From NCBI GenBank assembly GCA_005888325.1, contig VAWU01000026.1:97407-133676 (forward strand): a DNA stretch of 36,270 nucleotides, in the 5' to 3' direction. Positions within the stretch are counted from its first letter, which is position 1. Each line of letters opens with the position of its first letter. Of this stretch, positions 16,008 to 24,836 are shown piece after piece. Source of the DNA: Actinomycetota bacterium. Its GTDB lineage: Bacteria > Actinomycetota > Acidimicrobiia > Acidimicrobiales > AC-14. The notes below the pieces were generated by a model. That model was not told the DNA's origin. It did not search any database and saw only the letters and a program-made list of their open reading frames with translations. Both the position numbers and the translations under genes were made by a program.

Positions 16008-16363
16008 GCAAGCCGGTAGGCCCTTACACGCCGATCGTGCGGGCCGGCCAGTGGTTGGTCGTGTCGGGGCAGGTCGGCCTGGGCGAGGGTGGCCTGGTCG
16101 AAGGGGGAGTGCAGCCGCAGCTGCGCCAGGCGCTCACCAACCTCCGTGCGCTGCTCGAGACCGAAGGCGCATCGCTCGCGCACGTGGTCAAGACCACGGT
16201 CTTCCTCACGAGCATCGACGACTATGCGGCCATGAACGAGACCTACACCGAGACCTTCGGCGATCACCGCCCGGCGCGCTCCGCGGTGGCCGTTGCCGCG
16301 CTGCCGATCGGCGCGCTCGTCGAGGTGGAGGCCTGGGCCTTCCTGCCCGATGACAACTCGTGA
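16004..16363 (+). CDS. RidA family (YjgF/UK114) protein
   Basis: 119 residues. The GTG start overlaps the upstream TGA as GTGA and is preceded by GGGAGG. RidA-type enzymes hydrolyse reactive enamine/imine intermediates released by PLP enzymes. Motifs include GPYTPIVRAGQWLVVSGQVG, the KTTVFLTSIDDYAAMNETY segment, and the C-terminal ARSAVAVAALPIGALVEVEAWAF, with the conserved Arg in PARSAV. Subfamily, and therefore true deaminase activity, is uncertain. Tight coupling to the [2Fe-2S] fusion gene suggests a joint pathway. Confidence 0.9.
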   Translation: MSKPVGPYTPIVRAGQWLVVSGQVGLGEGGLVEGGVQPQLRQALTNLRALLETEGASLAHVVKTTVFLTSIDDYAAMNETYTETFGDHRPARSAVAVAALPIGALVEVEAWAFLPDDNS

Positions 16364-16369
16364 CAGGAT
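16364..16369 (+). promoter_or_regulatory. Possible -10 element of small membrane protein gene
   Basis: CAGGAT directly follows the RidA stop and ends 6 nt before GTG 16376. It deviates from TANNNT in its first base, as does the CAGACT before glnE. Confidence 0.35.
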
Positions 16370-16375
16370 GGGCGC

Positions 16376-16534
16376 GTGCTCGGCGCCATCCTCATCATCG
16401 TCGCCATGGTGCTCGTGTTCCCGCCGCTGGTGTTCGCGGGCGGGCTCGTTCTCAGCGCGCTGCTCGGGTGGACGTTGACAGACGAGGCCGAGGCGACCCA
16501 CGAGGGCAGCGAGTTCATCGAGCTCAACCGCTGA
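16376..16534 (+). CDS. Small single-pass membrane protein
   Basis: 52 residues starting at GTG 16376 (VLGAILIIVAMVLVFPPLVF). One or two hydrophobic helices occupy residues 2-33; a short acidic tail follows (TDEAEATHEGSEFIELNR). Codons keep the strong G/C third-position bias of real genes, and a -10-like CAGGAT sits 6 nt upstream. It starts 13 nt after ridA. No family is recognised. Small genes like this are easily missed by automatic annotation. Confidence 0.62.
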   Translation: MLGAILIIVAMVLVFPPLVFAGGLVLSALLGWTLTDEAEATHEGSEFIELNR

Positions 16535-16557
16535 ACCGCTGAACCGCCGAGCGAAAC

Positions 16558-17241
16558 CTACGACCCGCCCCAGCGGGCCTGGCCGAAGCGGTAGCCCACC
16601 GAGCGCACGGTCTGGATCAGGTTCGCGTGCTCCTCGCCGAGCTTGGCCCGCAGCCGGCGGACGTGCACGTCGACCGTCCGGGCGCCGCCGTAGTACTCGT
16701 AGCCCCACACGCGTGACAGCAACGTCTCGCGCGTGAACACCTTGGCCGGGTGGGTGCTGAGGAACTTCAACAGCTCGTACTCCATGAACGTGAGGTCGAG
16801 CGGGCGGCCACCGATCGCGGCCTGATAGGTCTCGAGGTTGAGCAGCAGCTCGCCGTACTCGACCAGCTCGGGGCGGGTGCCGCGACCCGTGCGCCAGAAC
16901 AGGTGCTTGAGCCGCGCCTCCAGCTCGCGGGGCTGGAGCGGCACGACGCAGAAGTCGTCGAACAGGTCCTCGCGCAGCTCGAGGTCGTCGAGCTGGTCCG
17001 GACGGAGCACGAGCAACAGCGGCGCGAGCGGGAGGTCGCGCTTGCGTAGCAGCCGGCAGAGGGCGAAGGCACCGTCGGGGTCGTCGTCGGCGCACACGAC
17101 GGCGCCCGCCCAGCCGTCCTCCGGCTCGTTGCGCGACGCCGCGTCGGGGCCGGACGTGGCCTTCCACGGGTAACCGCCCAGATCGAGGATCTGCGCGAGG
17201 GCGGGCGGCGCGGGATCGGGGAACAGCAGCAACGGTTCCAT
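16558..17241 (-). CDS. GlnR-like orphan OmpR-family response regulator
   Basis: 227 residues, ATG at 17241, two nucleotides after the stop of the alpha-type GS gene. The C-terminal winged helix (about 125-222) closely resembles actinobacterial GlnR: GRPLDLTFMEYELLKFL, VFTRETLLSRVWGYEYYGGARTVDVHVRRLRAKLG and LIQTVRSVGYRF. The N-terminal receiver is atypical. The usual N-terminal acidic pair is replaced (LLFPDPAPP) and the conserved Lys before Pro is Val (FCVVPLQPREL), as expected for a GlnR-type regulator that does not follow the classic phosphorelay. GlnR controls nitrogen assimilation, including glnA, in actinobacteria. No kinase gene is adjacent. The name GlnR is inferred from similarity and context. 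Confidence 0.82.
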   Translation of the reverse strand: MEPLLLFPDPAPPALAQILDLGGYPWKATSGPDAASRNEPEDGWAGAVVCADDDPDGAFALCRLLRKRDLPLAPLLLVLRPDQLDDLELREDLFDDFCVVPLQPRELEARLKHLFWRTGRGTRPELVEYGELLLNLETYQAAIGGRPLDLTFMEYELLKFLSTHPAKVFTRETLLSRVWGYEYYGGARTVDVHVRRLRAKLGEEHANLIQTVRSVGYRFGQARWGGS

Positions 17242-17243
17242 GC

Positions 17244-18578
17244 TCAGAGGTTGAAGTACCGCTCCATCTCGAACGCGCTGACGTGGCGTTTGTAGGCGGC
17301 CCACTCCGCGCGCTTGTTGCGGATGAACCACTCGAAGACGTGCTCGCCGACGGCCTCGGCGATGAGCTCGGAGCGCTCCATGGTGTCGACCGCGTCGTTG
17401 AGCGACGTCGGCAGGGCGTCGACGCCTTCGGCCATGCGCTCCTCGTCGGTGAGCTCGTAGAGGTTGGCGGTGAGCTCGCGCGGGAGCTCGTAGCCCTCCT
17501 CGATGCCCTTGAGGCCCGCGGCCAACATGACCGAGAACGCGAGGTACGGGTTGCACGCGGGGTCGGGTGAGCGGAACTCGACGCGCGTCGACGATTCCTT
17601 GCCCTTCTTGGCTCCTGGGACGCGCACGAGGGCCGATCGGTTGTTGCGCGCCCAGGCGACGTAGATGGGTGCCTCGAACCCCATCACGAGCCGCTTGTAG
17701 GAGTTGACCCACTGGTTGGTGACCGCGGTCAGCTCACGCGCGTGCAGCAGGAGGCCGGCGATGAACCCCTTGGCCACCTTCGACAGATGGAACTCGTCGC
17801 CCGGGTCGAAGAAGGCGTTGACGTCGCCCTCGAAGAGCGACAGGTGGGTGTGCATCCCCGAGCCCTGCACACCCGCCAGCGGCTTGGGCATGAAGCTCGC
17901 GTGCACCTTGCGCTCGAGCGCGGCCTCCTTCACGACCAGCTTGAACGTCATCACGTTGTCGGCCATCGTCAGCGCGTCGGTGTAGCGCAGGTCGATCTCC
18001 TGCTGACTGGGCGCGTCCTCGTGATGGCTGTAGCGCACGGGGATGCCCATCTGCTCGAGATAGAGCACGGTGCGCTTGCGTAGGTCGCTCGCCACGTCGG
18101 CAGTGGTGAGGTCGAAGTACGAGCCCTGGTCGAGGGGCTTTGGCACCTCCTCGCCGTCAGGCGTGGCGAAGTAGAAGAACTCCATGTCGGGCCCGACGTA
18201 GAACGAGAAGCCGCGTTCGCGAGCTCGGTCGAGCGTGCGTCGCAACACGTGGCGCGGGTCGCCGGCGAAGGGCGTGCCGTCGAGGTCGGAGACGTCGCAG
18301 AACATGCGCGCGACCGGCGCGTCGTCGCCCCCTCGCCATGGCAGCTGCTCGAACGTGTTGGGGTCGGGGAGGAGGAGCATGTCGCTCTCCTGCACGCGCG
18401 AGAAGCCGTCGACCGCGGACCCGTCGAAGCTCATGCCCTCTTCGAAGGCGGTCTCGAGCTCGGTGGGCGGGATGGCGACCGACTTCAGCTGGCCGAGGAC
18501 ATCGGTGAACCACAGGAGCACGAACCGGATGCCCCGTTCCTCGACCGTGCGCAGCACGTAGTCCTGCTGGCGTTCCAT
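17244..18578 (-). CDS. Glutamine synthetase type I, alpha-like
   Basis: 444 residues, ATG at 18578 with GGAGGAG just upstream; farther in-frame starts would run into the divergent regulatory region. Conserved GS segments are [53 protein letters not shown] and [15 protein letters not shown]. Near the C-terminus [22 protein letters not shown] resembles the B. subtilis-type (GSI-alpha) sequence and not the adenylylation loop of GSI-beta, so GlnE control is unlikely. Asn before GSGMHTH is Gln, and the first Glu of GPExEF is Asp. Both are small departures that leave ATP-dependent glutamine synthesis plausible. A gamma-glutamylamine ligase is an alternative. It is co-transcribed with the GlnR-like gene. 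Confidence 0.88.
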   Translation of the reverse strand: MERQQDYVLRTVEERGIRFVLLWFTDVLGQLKSVAIPPTELETAFEEGMSFDGSAVDGFSRVQESDMLLLPDPNTFEQLPWRGGDDAPVARMFCDVSDLDGTPFAGDPRHVLRRTLDRARERGFSFYVGPDMEFFYFATPDGEEVPKPLDQGSYFDLTTADVASDLRKRTVLYLEQMGIPVRYSHHEDAPSQQEIDLRYTDALTMADNVMTFKLVVKEAALERKVHASFMPKPLAGVQGSGMHTHLSLFEGDVNAFFDPGDEFHLSKVAKGFIAGLLLHARELTAVTNQWVNSYKRLVMGFEAPIYVAWARNNRSALVRVPGAKKGKESSTRVEFRSPDPACNPYLAFSVMLAAGLKGIEEGYELPRELTANLYELTDEERMAEGVDALPTSLNDAVDTMERSELIAEAVGEHVFEWFIRNKRAEWAAYKRHVSAFEMERYFNL

Positions 18579-18635
18579 CTGACTCCTCCGTCGTCTGCCC
18601 GCTATCTTCGCAGCCGCCCGCCCCCTCGCGATCCA

Positions 18636-18679
18636 GTTCACTGAGCATTCACAAAGGTGCAACTGCCGGGAAACGCCCC
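18636..18679. promoter_or_regulatory. Tandem 11-bp repeats, candidate GlnR box
   Basis: Four 11-bp units run head to tail: GTTCACTGAGC, ATTCACAAAGG, TGCAACTGCCG, GGAAACGCCCC. Each carries AC at the same place, giving AC-n9-AC-n9-AC-n9-AC; the 5-mers TTCAC, TTCAC, GCAAC, GAAAC are separated by exactly 6 nt. Published GlnR sites have this form (GTnAC-n6-GaAAC in Streptomyces, AC-n9-AC in mycobacteria). It lies between the divergent glutamine synthetase genes, and a GlnR-like gene is two nucleotides downstream of one of them. Confidence 0.6.
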
Positions 18680-18751
18680 GGCGAGAGGGTGGCCCCACCC
18701 ACCAGGTCGCCCAAACAAACCGGTTGTCCAACGAACAGGGAGGAACCCCCC

Positions 18752-20176
18752 GTGCCGCAACGCACACCCGCCGACGTCCTCGGGATGGTCAAGGACGAGG
18801 GCGTCGAGATCATCGACTTCCGCTTCTGCGACCTCCCGGGCCTCATGCAGCACTTCTCGGTGCCGGCTCACGAGTTCTCCGAGGACGCGTTCGACGAGGG
18901 CTACGGGTTCGACGGCTCGTCGATCCGGGGGTTCCAGGAGATCCAGGAGTCGGACATGATCCTCCTGCCCGACCCCAACACCGCGGTGATCGACCCGTTC
19001 CGCGTGCACAAGACGCTCAACGTCAACTGCTTCGTGCGCGACCCCGTGACCGGCGAGCCGTACTCGCGTGACCCACGCTACGTGGCGAAGAAGGCCGAGG
19101 ACTACCTGGTGTCGACGGGGCTGGCCGACACCGCGTACTTCGGGCCCGAAGCCGAGTTCTACATCTTCGACGACGTGCGCTTCTCGCAGGACCAGCACTC
19201 GGCGTACTACTCCGTCGATTCGGTGGAGGGCATCTGGAACTCGGCGCGCGACGAGGGGCCGAACCTCGGCTTCAAGCCCCGCTACAAGGAGGGCTACTTT
19301 CCCGTCCCGCCCATGGACCACTATCAGGACCTGCGATCCGAGATGATCCTCGTCATGGAGCGCCTGGGCATCGAGATCGAGGTGCAACACCACGAGGTGG
19401 GCACGGCCGGACAGGCCGAGATCGACATGCGCTTCGACACGCTGCTGTCGATGGCGGACAAGCTCATGCTCTACAAGTACGTGGTGAAGAGCGTGGCCCG
19501 GCAGCACAACCTCACGGCCACGTTCATGCCGAAGCCGCTCTTCCAGGACAACGGCTCAGGCATGCACACGCACCAGTCGTTGTGGAAGGGCGGGGAGCCG
19601 CTGTTCTTCTCGGAGACCGGCTACGCGGGTCTCTCCGACATGGCGCGCTGGTACATCGGCGGCCTGCTCACTCACGCCCGTTCGATCCTCGCCTTCGCGG
19701 CGCCGACCACCAACTCGTACAAGCGGCTGGTGCCGGGTTACGAGGCGCCCGTCAACCTCGTGTACTCGCAGCGCAACCGGTCGGCCAGCGTGCGCATCCC
19801 GCTGTACTCGAAGAGCCCGAAGGCGAAGCGACTCGAGTTCCGCTGCCCCGACCCGTCGTGCAACCCGTACCTCGCGTTCGCGGCGCAGCTCCTGGCCGGC
19901 ATCGACGGGGTGCAGAACCGCATCGAGCCGCCCGACCCGGTCGACAAGGACCTGTACGACCTGCCGCCGGAGGAGCTGGCGCGCGTGCCTCAGGTACCCG
20001 GCTCGCTCGACGAGGCGCTCGAGGCGCTGGAGGCGGACCACCAGTACCTGCTCGCGGGTGGCGTCTTCACGTCCGATCTCCTCGACACGTGGTTGGCCTA
20101 CAAACGCGAGCACGAGATCGACGAGGTGCGACTGCGGCCGCACCCCTGGGAGTTCATGCTCTACTACGACATCTAG
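18752..20176 (+). CDS. glnA: Glutamine synthetase type I, beta (adenylylatable)
   Basis: 474 residues, GTG start with AGGGAGGA at 18737-18744. It makes glutamine from glutamate, ammonia and ATP as a dodecamer. All family motifs are present: [84 protein letters not shown] and [32 protein letters not shown] carries Tyr402, the expected AMP-acceptor site, and the cognate modifying enzyme glnE is in this window. It diverges from the alpha-type paralogue across a 173-bp region with GlnR-box-like repeats. This is probably the main GS. Confidence 0.96.
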   Translation: MPQRTPADVLGMVKDEGVEIIDFRFCDLPGLMQHFSVPAHEFSEDAFDEGYGFDGSSIRGFQEIQESDMILLPDPNTAVIDPFRVHKTLNVNCFVRDPVTGEPYSRDPRYVAKKAEDYLVSTGLADTAYFGPEAEFYIFDDVRFSQDQHSAYYSVDSVEGIWNSARDEGPNLGFKPRYKEGYFPVPPMDHYQDLRSEMILVMERLGIEIEVQHHEVGTAGQAEIDMRFDTLLSMADKLMLYKYVVKSVARQHNLTATFMPKPLFQDNGSGMHTHQSLWKGGEPLFFSETGYAGLSDMARWYIGGLLTHARSILAFAAPTTNSYKRLVPGYEAPVNLVYSQRNRSASVRIPLYSKSPKAKRLEFRCPDPSCNPYLAFAAQLLAGIDGVQNRIEPPDPVDKDLYDLPPEELARVPQVPGSLDEALEALEADHQYLLAGGVFTSDLLDTWLAYKREHEIDEVRLRPHPWEFMLYYDI

Positions 20177-20185
20177 GGGTTTCGG

Positions 20186-20204
20186 GTCGCTGACCTCAGG
20201 CGAC
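20186..20204. terminator. Possible short hairpin at 3' end of glnA
   Basis: GTCGCTGA and TCAGGCGAC pair (one bulged G) around a very short loop, 10 nt after the glnA stop. It overlaps the tail of the convergent small gene and has no U-tract, so the call is weak. Confidence 0.3.
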
Positions 20205-20381
20205 GAGGCCGAGGAGCTCCGCTTCGCGAACAACCAAACGGCGGTATTCGTTCTGTTCCGTGGCTACGAGGCCCACGGTGGTGCGGAGATGGGCGAGCCA
20301 GCCGAGCTGGCGTCGGGTGTGATGCAGCTCGATGAAATACCGCTCTCCCACCTCTGGGGCTCTTTCCGCCAACATGCTCAT
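20196..20381 (-). CDS. Small uncharacterised protein
   Basis: 61 residues from ATG 20381 (MSMLAERAPEVGERYFIELH), convergent with glnA. It looks helical and soluble: VGERYFIELHHTRRQLGWLAHLR and EQNEYRRLVVREAELLGLV are amphipathic, suggesting a small helical bundle or coiled coil. A GATACT hexamer ends 5 nt upstream of the ATG. No family is recognised. Third-position G+C is weaker than in the large genes, so coding status is moderately supported. Confidence 0.5.
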   Translation of the reverse strand: MSMLAERAPEVGERYFIELHHTRRQLGWLAHLRTTVGLVATEQNEYRRLVVREAELLGLVA

Positions 20382-20386
20382 ACGGG

Positions 20387-20392
20387 AGTATC
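20387..20392 (-). promoter_or_regulatory. Possible -10 element of small gene
   Basis: Minus-strand GATACT, 5 nt before ATG 20381. Confidence 0.3.
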
Positions 20393-20561
20393 GACCACCG
20401 GGGCACCGGGTCACATGGTGCGTTCGCGTGCTTCTCGCTCATGCAAACGGCGGTCGTGACGCAATAACCCCGTACACACCGCGTGGCGGCGATTGACACG
20501 TCGAGCGAGTCGTCCGAGAATCGCGACCGTTGGGGAGCGTTACTGGGGAGGGCTCTCGCCG

Positions 20562-20684
20562 GTGGTGACGGTCATCGCGATTCTCGCCTTCTGGGTCGTG
20601 CTCGTGGTGCTATTCGGGGCCGTGATCACTCGCGTGAAGAGTGGTGCGCGTCGAGCCCGGAGCTGGGACACGGGCGACGAGTAG
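20562..20684 (+). CDS. Small single-pass membrane protein
   Basis: 40 residues from GTG 20562. The sequence upstream contains GGGGAGGG at a good ribosome-binding distance; a TTG at 20493 would give 63 residues. One strong transmembrane helix (VVTVIAILAFWVVLVVLFGAVI) is followed by a basic then acidic tail (TRVKSGARRARSWDTGDE), consistent with Nin-Cout or the reverse. No family is recognised. The 180 bases between the previous small gene's start and this one show no other clear feature. Confidence 0.42.
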   Translation: MVTVIAILAFWVVLVVLFGAVITRVKSGARRARSWDTGDE

Positions 20685-20702
20685 GGCGCGCGAACGCGTT
20701 CC

Positions 20703-21920
20703 TCAGGCGGGCGCGTTCCGTGTCACCACCGCCAGCTCCAGGTTTGCCTCGAAACCCACGAGCGCACGCTCGCCGATCGTGTCGAACCGGTAGCCCGGCG
20801 AGGTGCTCTCGACCAGACGGCGGATCTCGGGGTCGACGACGACGCCACCGGGCTCGGCCTCCTTCACCAGTCGGGCGGCGAGGTTGACCACCGGTCCGAA
20901 GCAGTCCCCTCCGAAGGTCAGCACCTCTCCGTCGGCCAGACCGCCGCGTACCCGTGGCAGGACGGCGTGGTGCTCGAGGGCGGCGACGATGTCGAGGGCC
21001 ATGGCGCACGCCGCGACCGGGTCGCCGACCACGAACATGATCTCGTCACCGATCAGCTTGACGACACGGCCGCCGTGGCCCACGACGCAATCCGCGGCCG
21101 TCTCCTCGAACTCGGTGAGGGCGGCGCCGAGTTGCATGGTCGTGAGGGTGCGGGCGAGGGCGGTCGACCCGACGAGGTCGACGAAGCCGACCGCGAGCCG
21201 CTGTGTCTCCACGCCTCCCGCGCCCTCCATGTCGGCCAGAGGACGCTGCAGCGCGACCATGTGGCCGCGCAGCATGATGTCGATCGCAGCGGTGAGAACG
21301 GGCAGCAGGTTGACCGCGTCCAGGTTGGCGCGCACCAACTCGAGACCCGACGGATCGTCCGCCATCGCAGCCGGCCCGATGCCCACCACGAACGCGGAGA
21401 CCAACGCGTCGGCGATCCGCGCTGTCGCCGAGCCAATCACGCGTGTGAGCTGAAGGACCACGTCCTCGCCGAACATCTGGGCGGTGGCGGCGAACCCCTG
21501 CATGAGCGCCACCTCCTCGTTGCTGCCGAGCTGTGCGTCGGGATCGGAATCGGCGAACCCCGCGGCCCGCCGGATCCGAGCGACCAGCTCGAGCGGCACA
21601 CCGGCGCGCTCGGCCACCTCTCGCCAGGTGAGGCGTTCCCCGGGACGAAGCACGAGACGCGCCGCCAGACCACCGAGCTCGTCGCGCGCGGCGACGATGT
21701 CGTCGACCGTCGCCCCGTGCTCCATGAGGAGCCGGAGCGCCTCGAGTCGGTCCCGCGCATCCGCCGCCAGGGGATCGTACAGCCCGGCCGCCTCGAGCGC
21801 GGCGGCCGCGTTCTCGGCATCGGCTGCCCTTCCGTCGACCACGACCACGACCGTAGGGCGCCGAGCGGAAACTCGCCCGGTGTGGTCGAGGTCGCCGGTC
21901 GCCTGATTTTCGCGCTTCAC
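20703..21920 (-). CDS. Class III adenylate/guanylate cyclase-domain protein
   Basis: About 405 residues from GTG 21920. GTG 21929 and GTG 21998 are in frame, but codon bias is poor upstream of about 21900, so the later start is preferred. The N-terminal ~200 residues are helical (EALRLLMEHGATVDDIVAARDELG, LTWREVAERAGVPLELVARIRRAAG) and resemble the regulatory domain of mycobacterial Rv1264-type cyclases. The catalytic domain begins at RLAVGFVDLVGSTALARTL, with the metal-binding Asp in FVDLVGST and a second in GGRVVKLIGDEIMFVVGDP. GGDCFGPVVNLAARLV is also typical. Product (cAMP or cGMP) and effector are not deducible. Confidence 0.85.
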   Translation of the reverse strand: MKRENQATGDLDHTGRVSARRPTVVVVVDGRAADAENAAAALEAAGLYDPLAADARDRLEALRLLMEHGATVDDIVAARDELGGLAARLVLRPGERLTWREVAERAGVPLELVARIRRAAGFADSDPDAQLGSNEEVALMQGFAATAQMFGEDVVLQLTRVIGSATARIADALVSAFVVGIGPAAMADDPSGLELVRANLDAVNLLPVLTAAIDIMLRGHMVALQRPLADMEGAGGVETQRLAVGFVDLVGSTALARTLTTMQLGAALTEFEETAADCVVGHGGRVVKLIGDEIMFVVGDPVAACAMALDIVAALEHHAVLPRVRGGLADGEVLTFGGDCFGPVVNLAARLVKEAEPGGVVVDPEIRRLVESTSPGYRFDTIGERALVGFEANLELAVVTRNAPA

Positions 21921-22018
21921 CTGCCTCACGGTCGGGTCGACATTGTGAGTTGCTGCTTGCAGCTGCGAACACCGAGACCACGTGCTCCGTGCTGCCACCT
22001 GAGACGAGGTGACAACGC

Positions 22019-23088
22019 GTGCAGAAGGTCACGTTGATCGCGAACGGTGCGCAGGGCTCGGCCGCGCAAGTGCGCGCCACGCGGATCGCGGGCGCGCTCG
22101 ACGGGTTCGAGGTCGAGGTGCTCTGTCGGAAGGGAAGCCGGCTCGCCGATGCTCGCCGCTTCGCGACCGCGGCCCGCCGGGCCGATGTCGTCTACGCCGT
22201 CGACCTGGCGAGTGCGCCGCTGCTCGGCGCGCGGTTCCGATCGTCCTCGGCAAAGCTCGTCGTCGACACGGGCGACGCGCCCTCTGCGTTCCTGCGGGTC
22301 GTGCGCGCGCCCCGATCCGAGATCGCCGCGGCGCGTCTGATGGAGACGTACGCGTACCGCTCGGCCCGAGCGTTCGTCGTGCGGGGCACTCACCACCCTC
22401 GGTTCCTCCGGGAGCAGGGTTGCTCGAAGGAGGTGCACGTGGTGCCCGACGGTGTCGACCTCGACGCCTTCCGCCCCGTCGACGGTGACGGGCTGCGCGA
22501 GCAGCTCGGTCTCACCGACGCGTTCACCATCGGGATCCAGGGTCACTTCTCCTGGTACCCGCGGCTGGGCGGCGGTCTCGGCTGGGAGCTGCTGCACGCG
22601 ATCGCGCTCCGCCGCGACCTCGACCTCCACGCGGTGTTGATCGGCGACGGCACTGTCTTCTCGAGATGCGCCGGCTGGCGGGCGAGCTCGCCATTTCGGA
22701 TCGACTCCACGTGATCGGGCGGGTCCCGTACCGGTCGCTCGCCGCGTACCTGGCGGTCTGCGACGTCTGCCTGCTGACCCAGACGAACGACCCGGCGAGC
22801 CGGGTGCGGACGACCGGGAAGCTCCCCGTGTACCTCGCCGCGGGCCGGTACCTGCTCGCGACCAGGGTCGGCACCGCGGTCGACGTGTTGCCCGACGAGA
22901 TGCTGCTCGACTACCACGGCGCCTGGGACCAGTCGTATCCGGCGCGCCTCGCGGACGCGATCGCGCGCGTCGAACGGGATCCGGCGCGCGTCGAGAAGGG
23001 ATGGGCCCTGCGGGAGCTGGCCCCCCGGTTCGACTACCGCTCCATCGCCGGGCAAGCCGCCGACGTCGTGCGCGGCGTGGCCGGATAG
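22019..23088 (+). pseudogene. Glycosyltransferase (GT4-like) interrupted by a frameshift
   Basis: The first frame starts at GTG 22019 and runs through VTLIANGAQGSAAQVRATRIAGAL, VVPDGVDLDAF, IGIQGHFSWYPR and VLIGDGTVF. It then goes out of frame near 22658-22665 and stops at 22714. The rest of the enzyme continues in another frame from GAG 22663 (EMRRLAGELAISDRLHVIGR, VPYRSLAAYLAVCDVCLLTQ) to the stop at 23088. Joined by adding one lost base, it makes a normal ~355-residue retaining glycosyltransferase. The cause may be a sequencing or assembly error at the TTCTC stretch, or a real inactivating 1-nt deletion. It is followed after 8 nt by asnB. Confidence 0.85.
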
Positions 23089-23096
23089 GGAACGAC

Positions 23097-24836
23097 GTGT
23101 GCGGCATCGTCGCGACCGCGGGCCGGCTGGGGCCCGAGCTGGATGCGATCCTCCTCGCCCTCCGGCACCGTGGGCCCGACTCCACCGGATCGGTCGTCAT
23201 GGCGACCTGCGCGCTCGCGATGGCACGCCTCGCGATCATGGACCCGAACCCGCGTTCCGACCAACCGATGGAGCTCGCCGGAGCGACCCTCGTCTACAAC
23301 GGCGAGATCTACAACTTCGCCGGTCTCCGCCACCGCCTGGAGCAGCGGGGCCACCGGTTCGTCACCACCGGCGACACCGAGGTGGTGCTGCACGCGGTCG
23401 TCGAATGGGGCGTGGCGGGTGCGTGCGAGCGACTCAACGGCATGTTCGCGTTCGCGCTCTGGGACGACCGCAGCCACAGCCTGCACCTCGCTCGCGATTC
23501 GTTCGGCATCAAGCCGCTGTACTGGCTGGGCGACGGCGATGGACTGGTTGCCGCTTCCGAGGTGACGCCGCTCGCGGCGGCGTTCGGCCTCCGCCCGCGA
23601 CCGGACGCGATCCGCGAGTTCCTCCGCTTCGGCTCGCCGGTGACCGATGTCGCCTACGAGCGTGTGGCCGAGCTCGAGCCCGGCACCATCCTCACGTGGC
23701 ACGACCACACGGTTCGCATCCGTCCGTTCGCCGCTCGGTCTGCCGGTGGCGCGACTCCGGCGGAAGCAGCACGCGATTCGATCGCCCGTCAGCTCCGCAG
23801 CGACCGCCCCACCGCGCTGTTCCTCAGCGGTGGCTTCGACTCCGCGCTCCTCGCTGCGGTCGCGGCCGACACGGGAGCACCCGTCTCGGCGCTCACGCTG
23901 TCGACGCACGACAACTCCGAGGACGTGCGCCTCGCGGCGGAGACCGCCCGGCACTACGGGCTCCCTCACGAGGTGGTCGCTGTCCACGAAGCGGACCTCG
24001 CCCGGTCCGCGGACGCGTTCCTCTTCCTCGTGGCAAGGGCGGCGGTCGATCGCGGCTTCCCGGTCGCGCTCAGCGGACTCGGTGGTGACGAGACGCTCGG
24101 GGGCTACGGCTACACCCGCCGGCTGCGGCAGGTACGGCGGGCCCGCCGGGTCTGGGATCGGCTCCCGAGCGGACTGCGCCCGGGCGCCGCGGCCGCGCTC
24201 GCACCTTGGCTCGGCCAACCCGCATCCCGACTCGAGGCGATCCTCGACGCAGGTTCGGCGGCTGCGACATGGACGGCCTGGCGGCGCCTCTTCGACGACG
24301 ACGAGATCCGCCGGCTCACCGGCGGGGTCGCGGAACCGTCGCCGCGATGGCTGACCGACGCCGACGCTTCCGATCGAGCCCAGCTCCGACAGCTCGACTT
24401 CGCGGTCTACCTCCGGGCGACGCTGCTGCGCGACACCGACGTGTTCTCCATGGCGAACAGCGTGGAGGTGAGGGTGCCGTTCCTCGACCCCACCTTCGTC
24501 CACGCCACCGAGCGGGCCGAGCCCACCAAGCACGACCTCGCGCGACTGATGGGCGACGAGCTGCTGGTGACCCGCGCCCGTGCCCGCAAGGTCGCCTTCG
24601 CGTTGCCGTGGCCGCGTTGGCTCCCGCTCCTCCGGCCCGACGAGGTGCTGACCACCGGAGGACCCTTCGCCGACATGGTCGACGTGACCTGTGCCCGCCG
24701 GCTGCTCGCCGACGACGCTCGCTCCGGTGCCATGCGCGGCCTGCGTGCGTGGGCTCTCCTCGTGCTCGCGCACTGGCTCGGGCGTGAGCCCGCAGCGCGC
24801 CGGCCCGCGCCGAGACCGGCCATTAGGGCCGCATGA
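23097..24836 (+). CDS. Asparagine synthetase (glutamine-hydrolysing) family protein
   Basis: 579 residues, GTG start placing the catalytic Cys at position 2 (MCGIVATAGR). The class II glutaminase domain covers about 1-200 (LRHRGPDSTG, VYNGEIYN, RDSFGIKPLYW). The synthetase domain has the PPi loop LFLSGGFDSALL (SGGFDS 244-249), LSGLGGDETLGGYGYTRRL and VEVRVPFLDPTFV. All key residues for ammonia channelling and adenylation appear present. It lies between a glycosyltransferase and a CgeB-like fragment, so it may amidate a surface polysaccharide sugar acid instead of making free asparagine; this is inference from context. Confidence 0.88.
   Translation: MCGIVATAGRLGPELDAILLALRHRGPDSTGSVVMATCALAMARLAIMDPNPRSDQPMELAGATLVYNGEIYNFAGLRHRLEQRGHRFVTTGDTEVVLHAVVEWGVAGACERLNGMFAFALWDDRSHSLHLARDSFGIKPLYWLGDGDGLVAASEVTPLAAAFGLRPRPDAIREFLRFGSPVTDVAYERVAELEPGTILTWHDHTVRIRPFAARSAGGATPAEAARDSIARQLRSDRPTALFLSGGFDSALLAAVAADTGAPVSALTLSTHDNSEDVRLAAETARHYGLPHEVVAVHEADLARSADAFLFLVARAAVDRGFPVALSGLGGDETLGGYGYTRRLRQVRRARRVWDRLPSGLRPGAAAALAPWLGQPASRLEAILDAGSAAATWTAWRRLFDDDEIRRLTGGVAEPSPRWLTDADASDRAQLRQLDFAVYLRATLLRDTDVFSMANSVEVRVPFLDPTFVHATERAEPTKHDLARLMGDELLVTRARARKVAFALPWPRWLPLLRPDEVLTTGGPFADMVDVTCARRLLADDARSGAMRGLRAWALLVLAHWLGREPAARRPAPRPAIRAA

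Noticed and set aside
16527-16551. Short direct repeat CTGAACCG
   Set aside because: Only two or three copies around a stop codon; too small to be a meaningful repeat element.
22658-22720. Programmed frameshift or selenocysteine readthrough in the glycosyltransferase
   Set aside because: No X-XXY-YYZ slippery site was seen, and the break is a change of frame, not an in-frame TGA, so Sec insertion cannot repair it.
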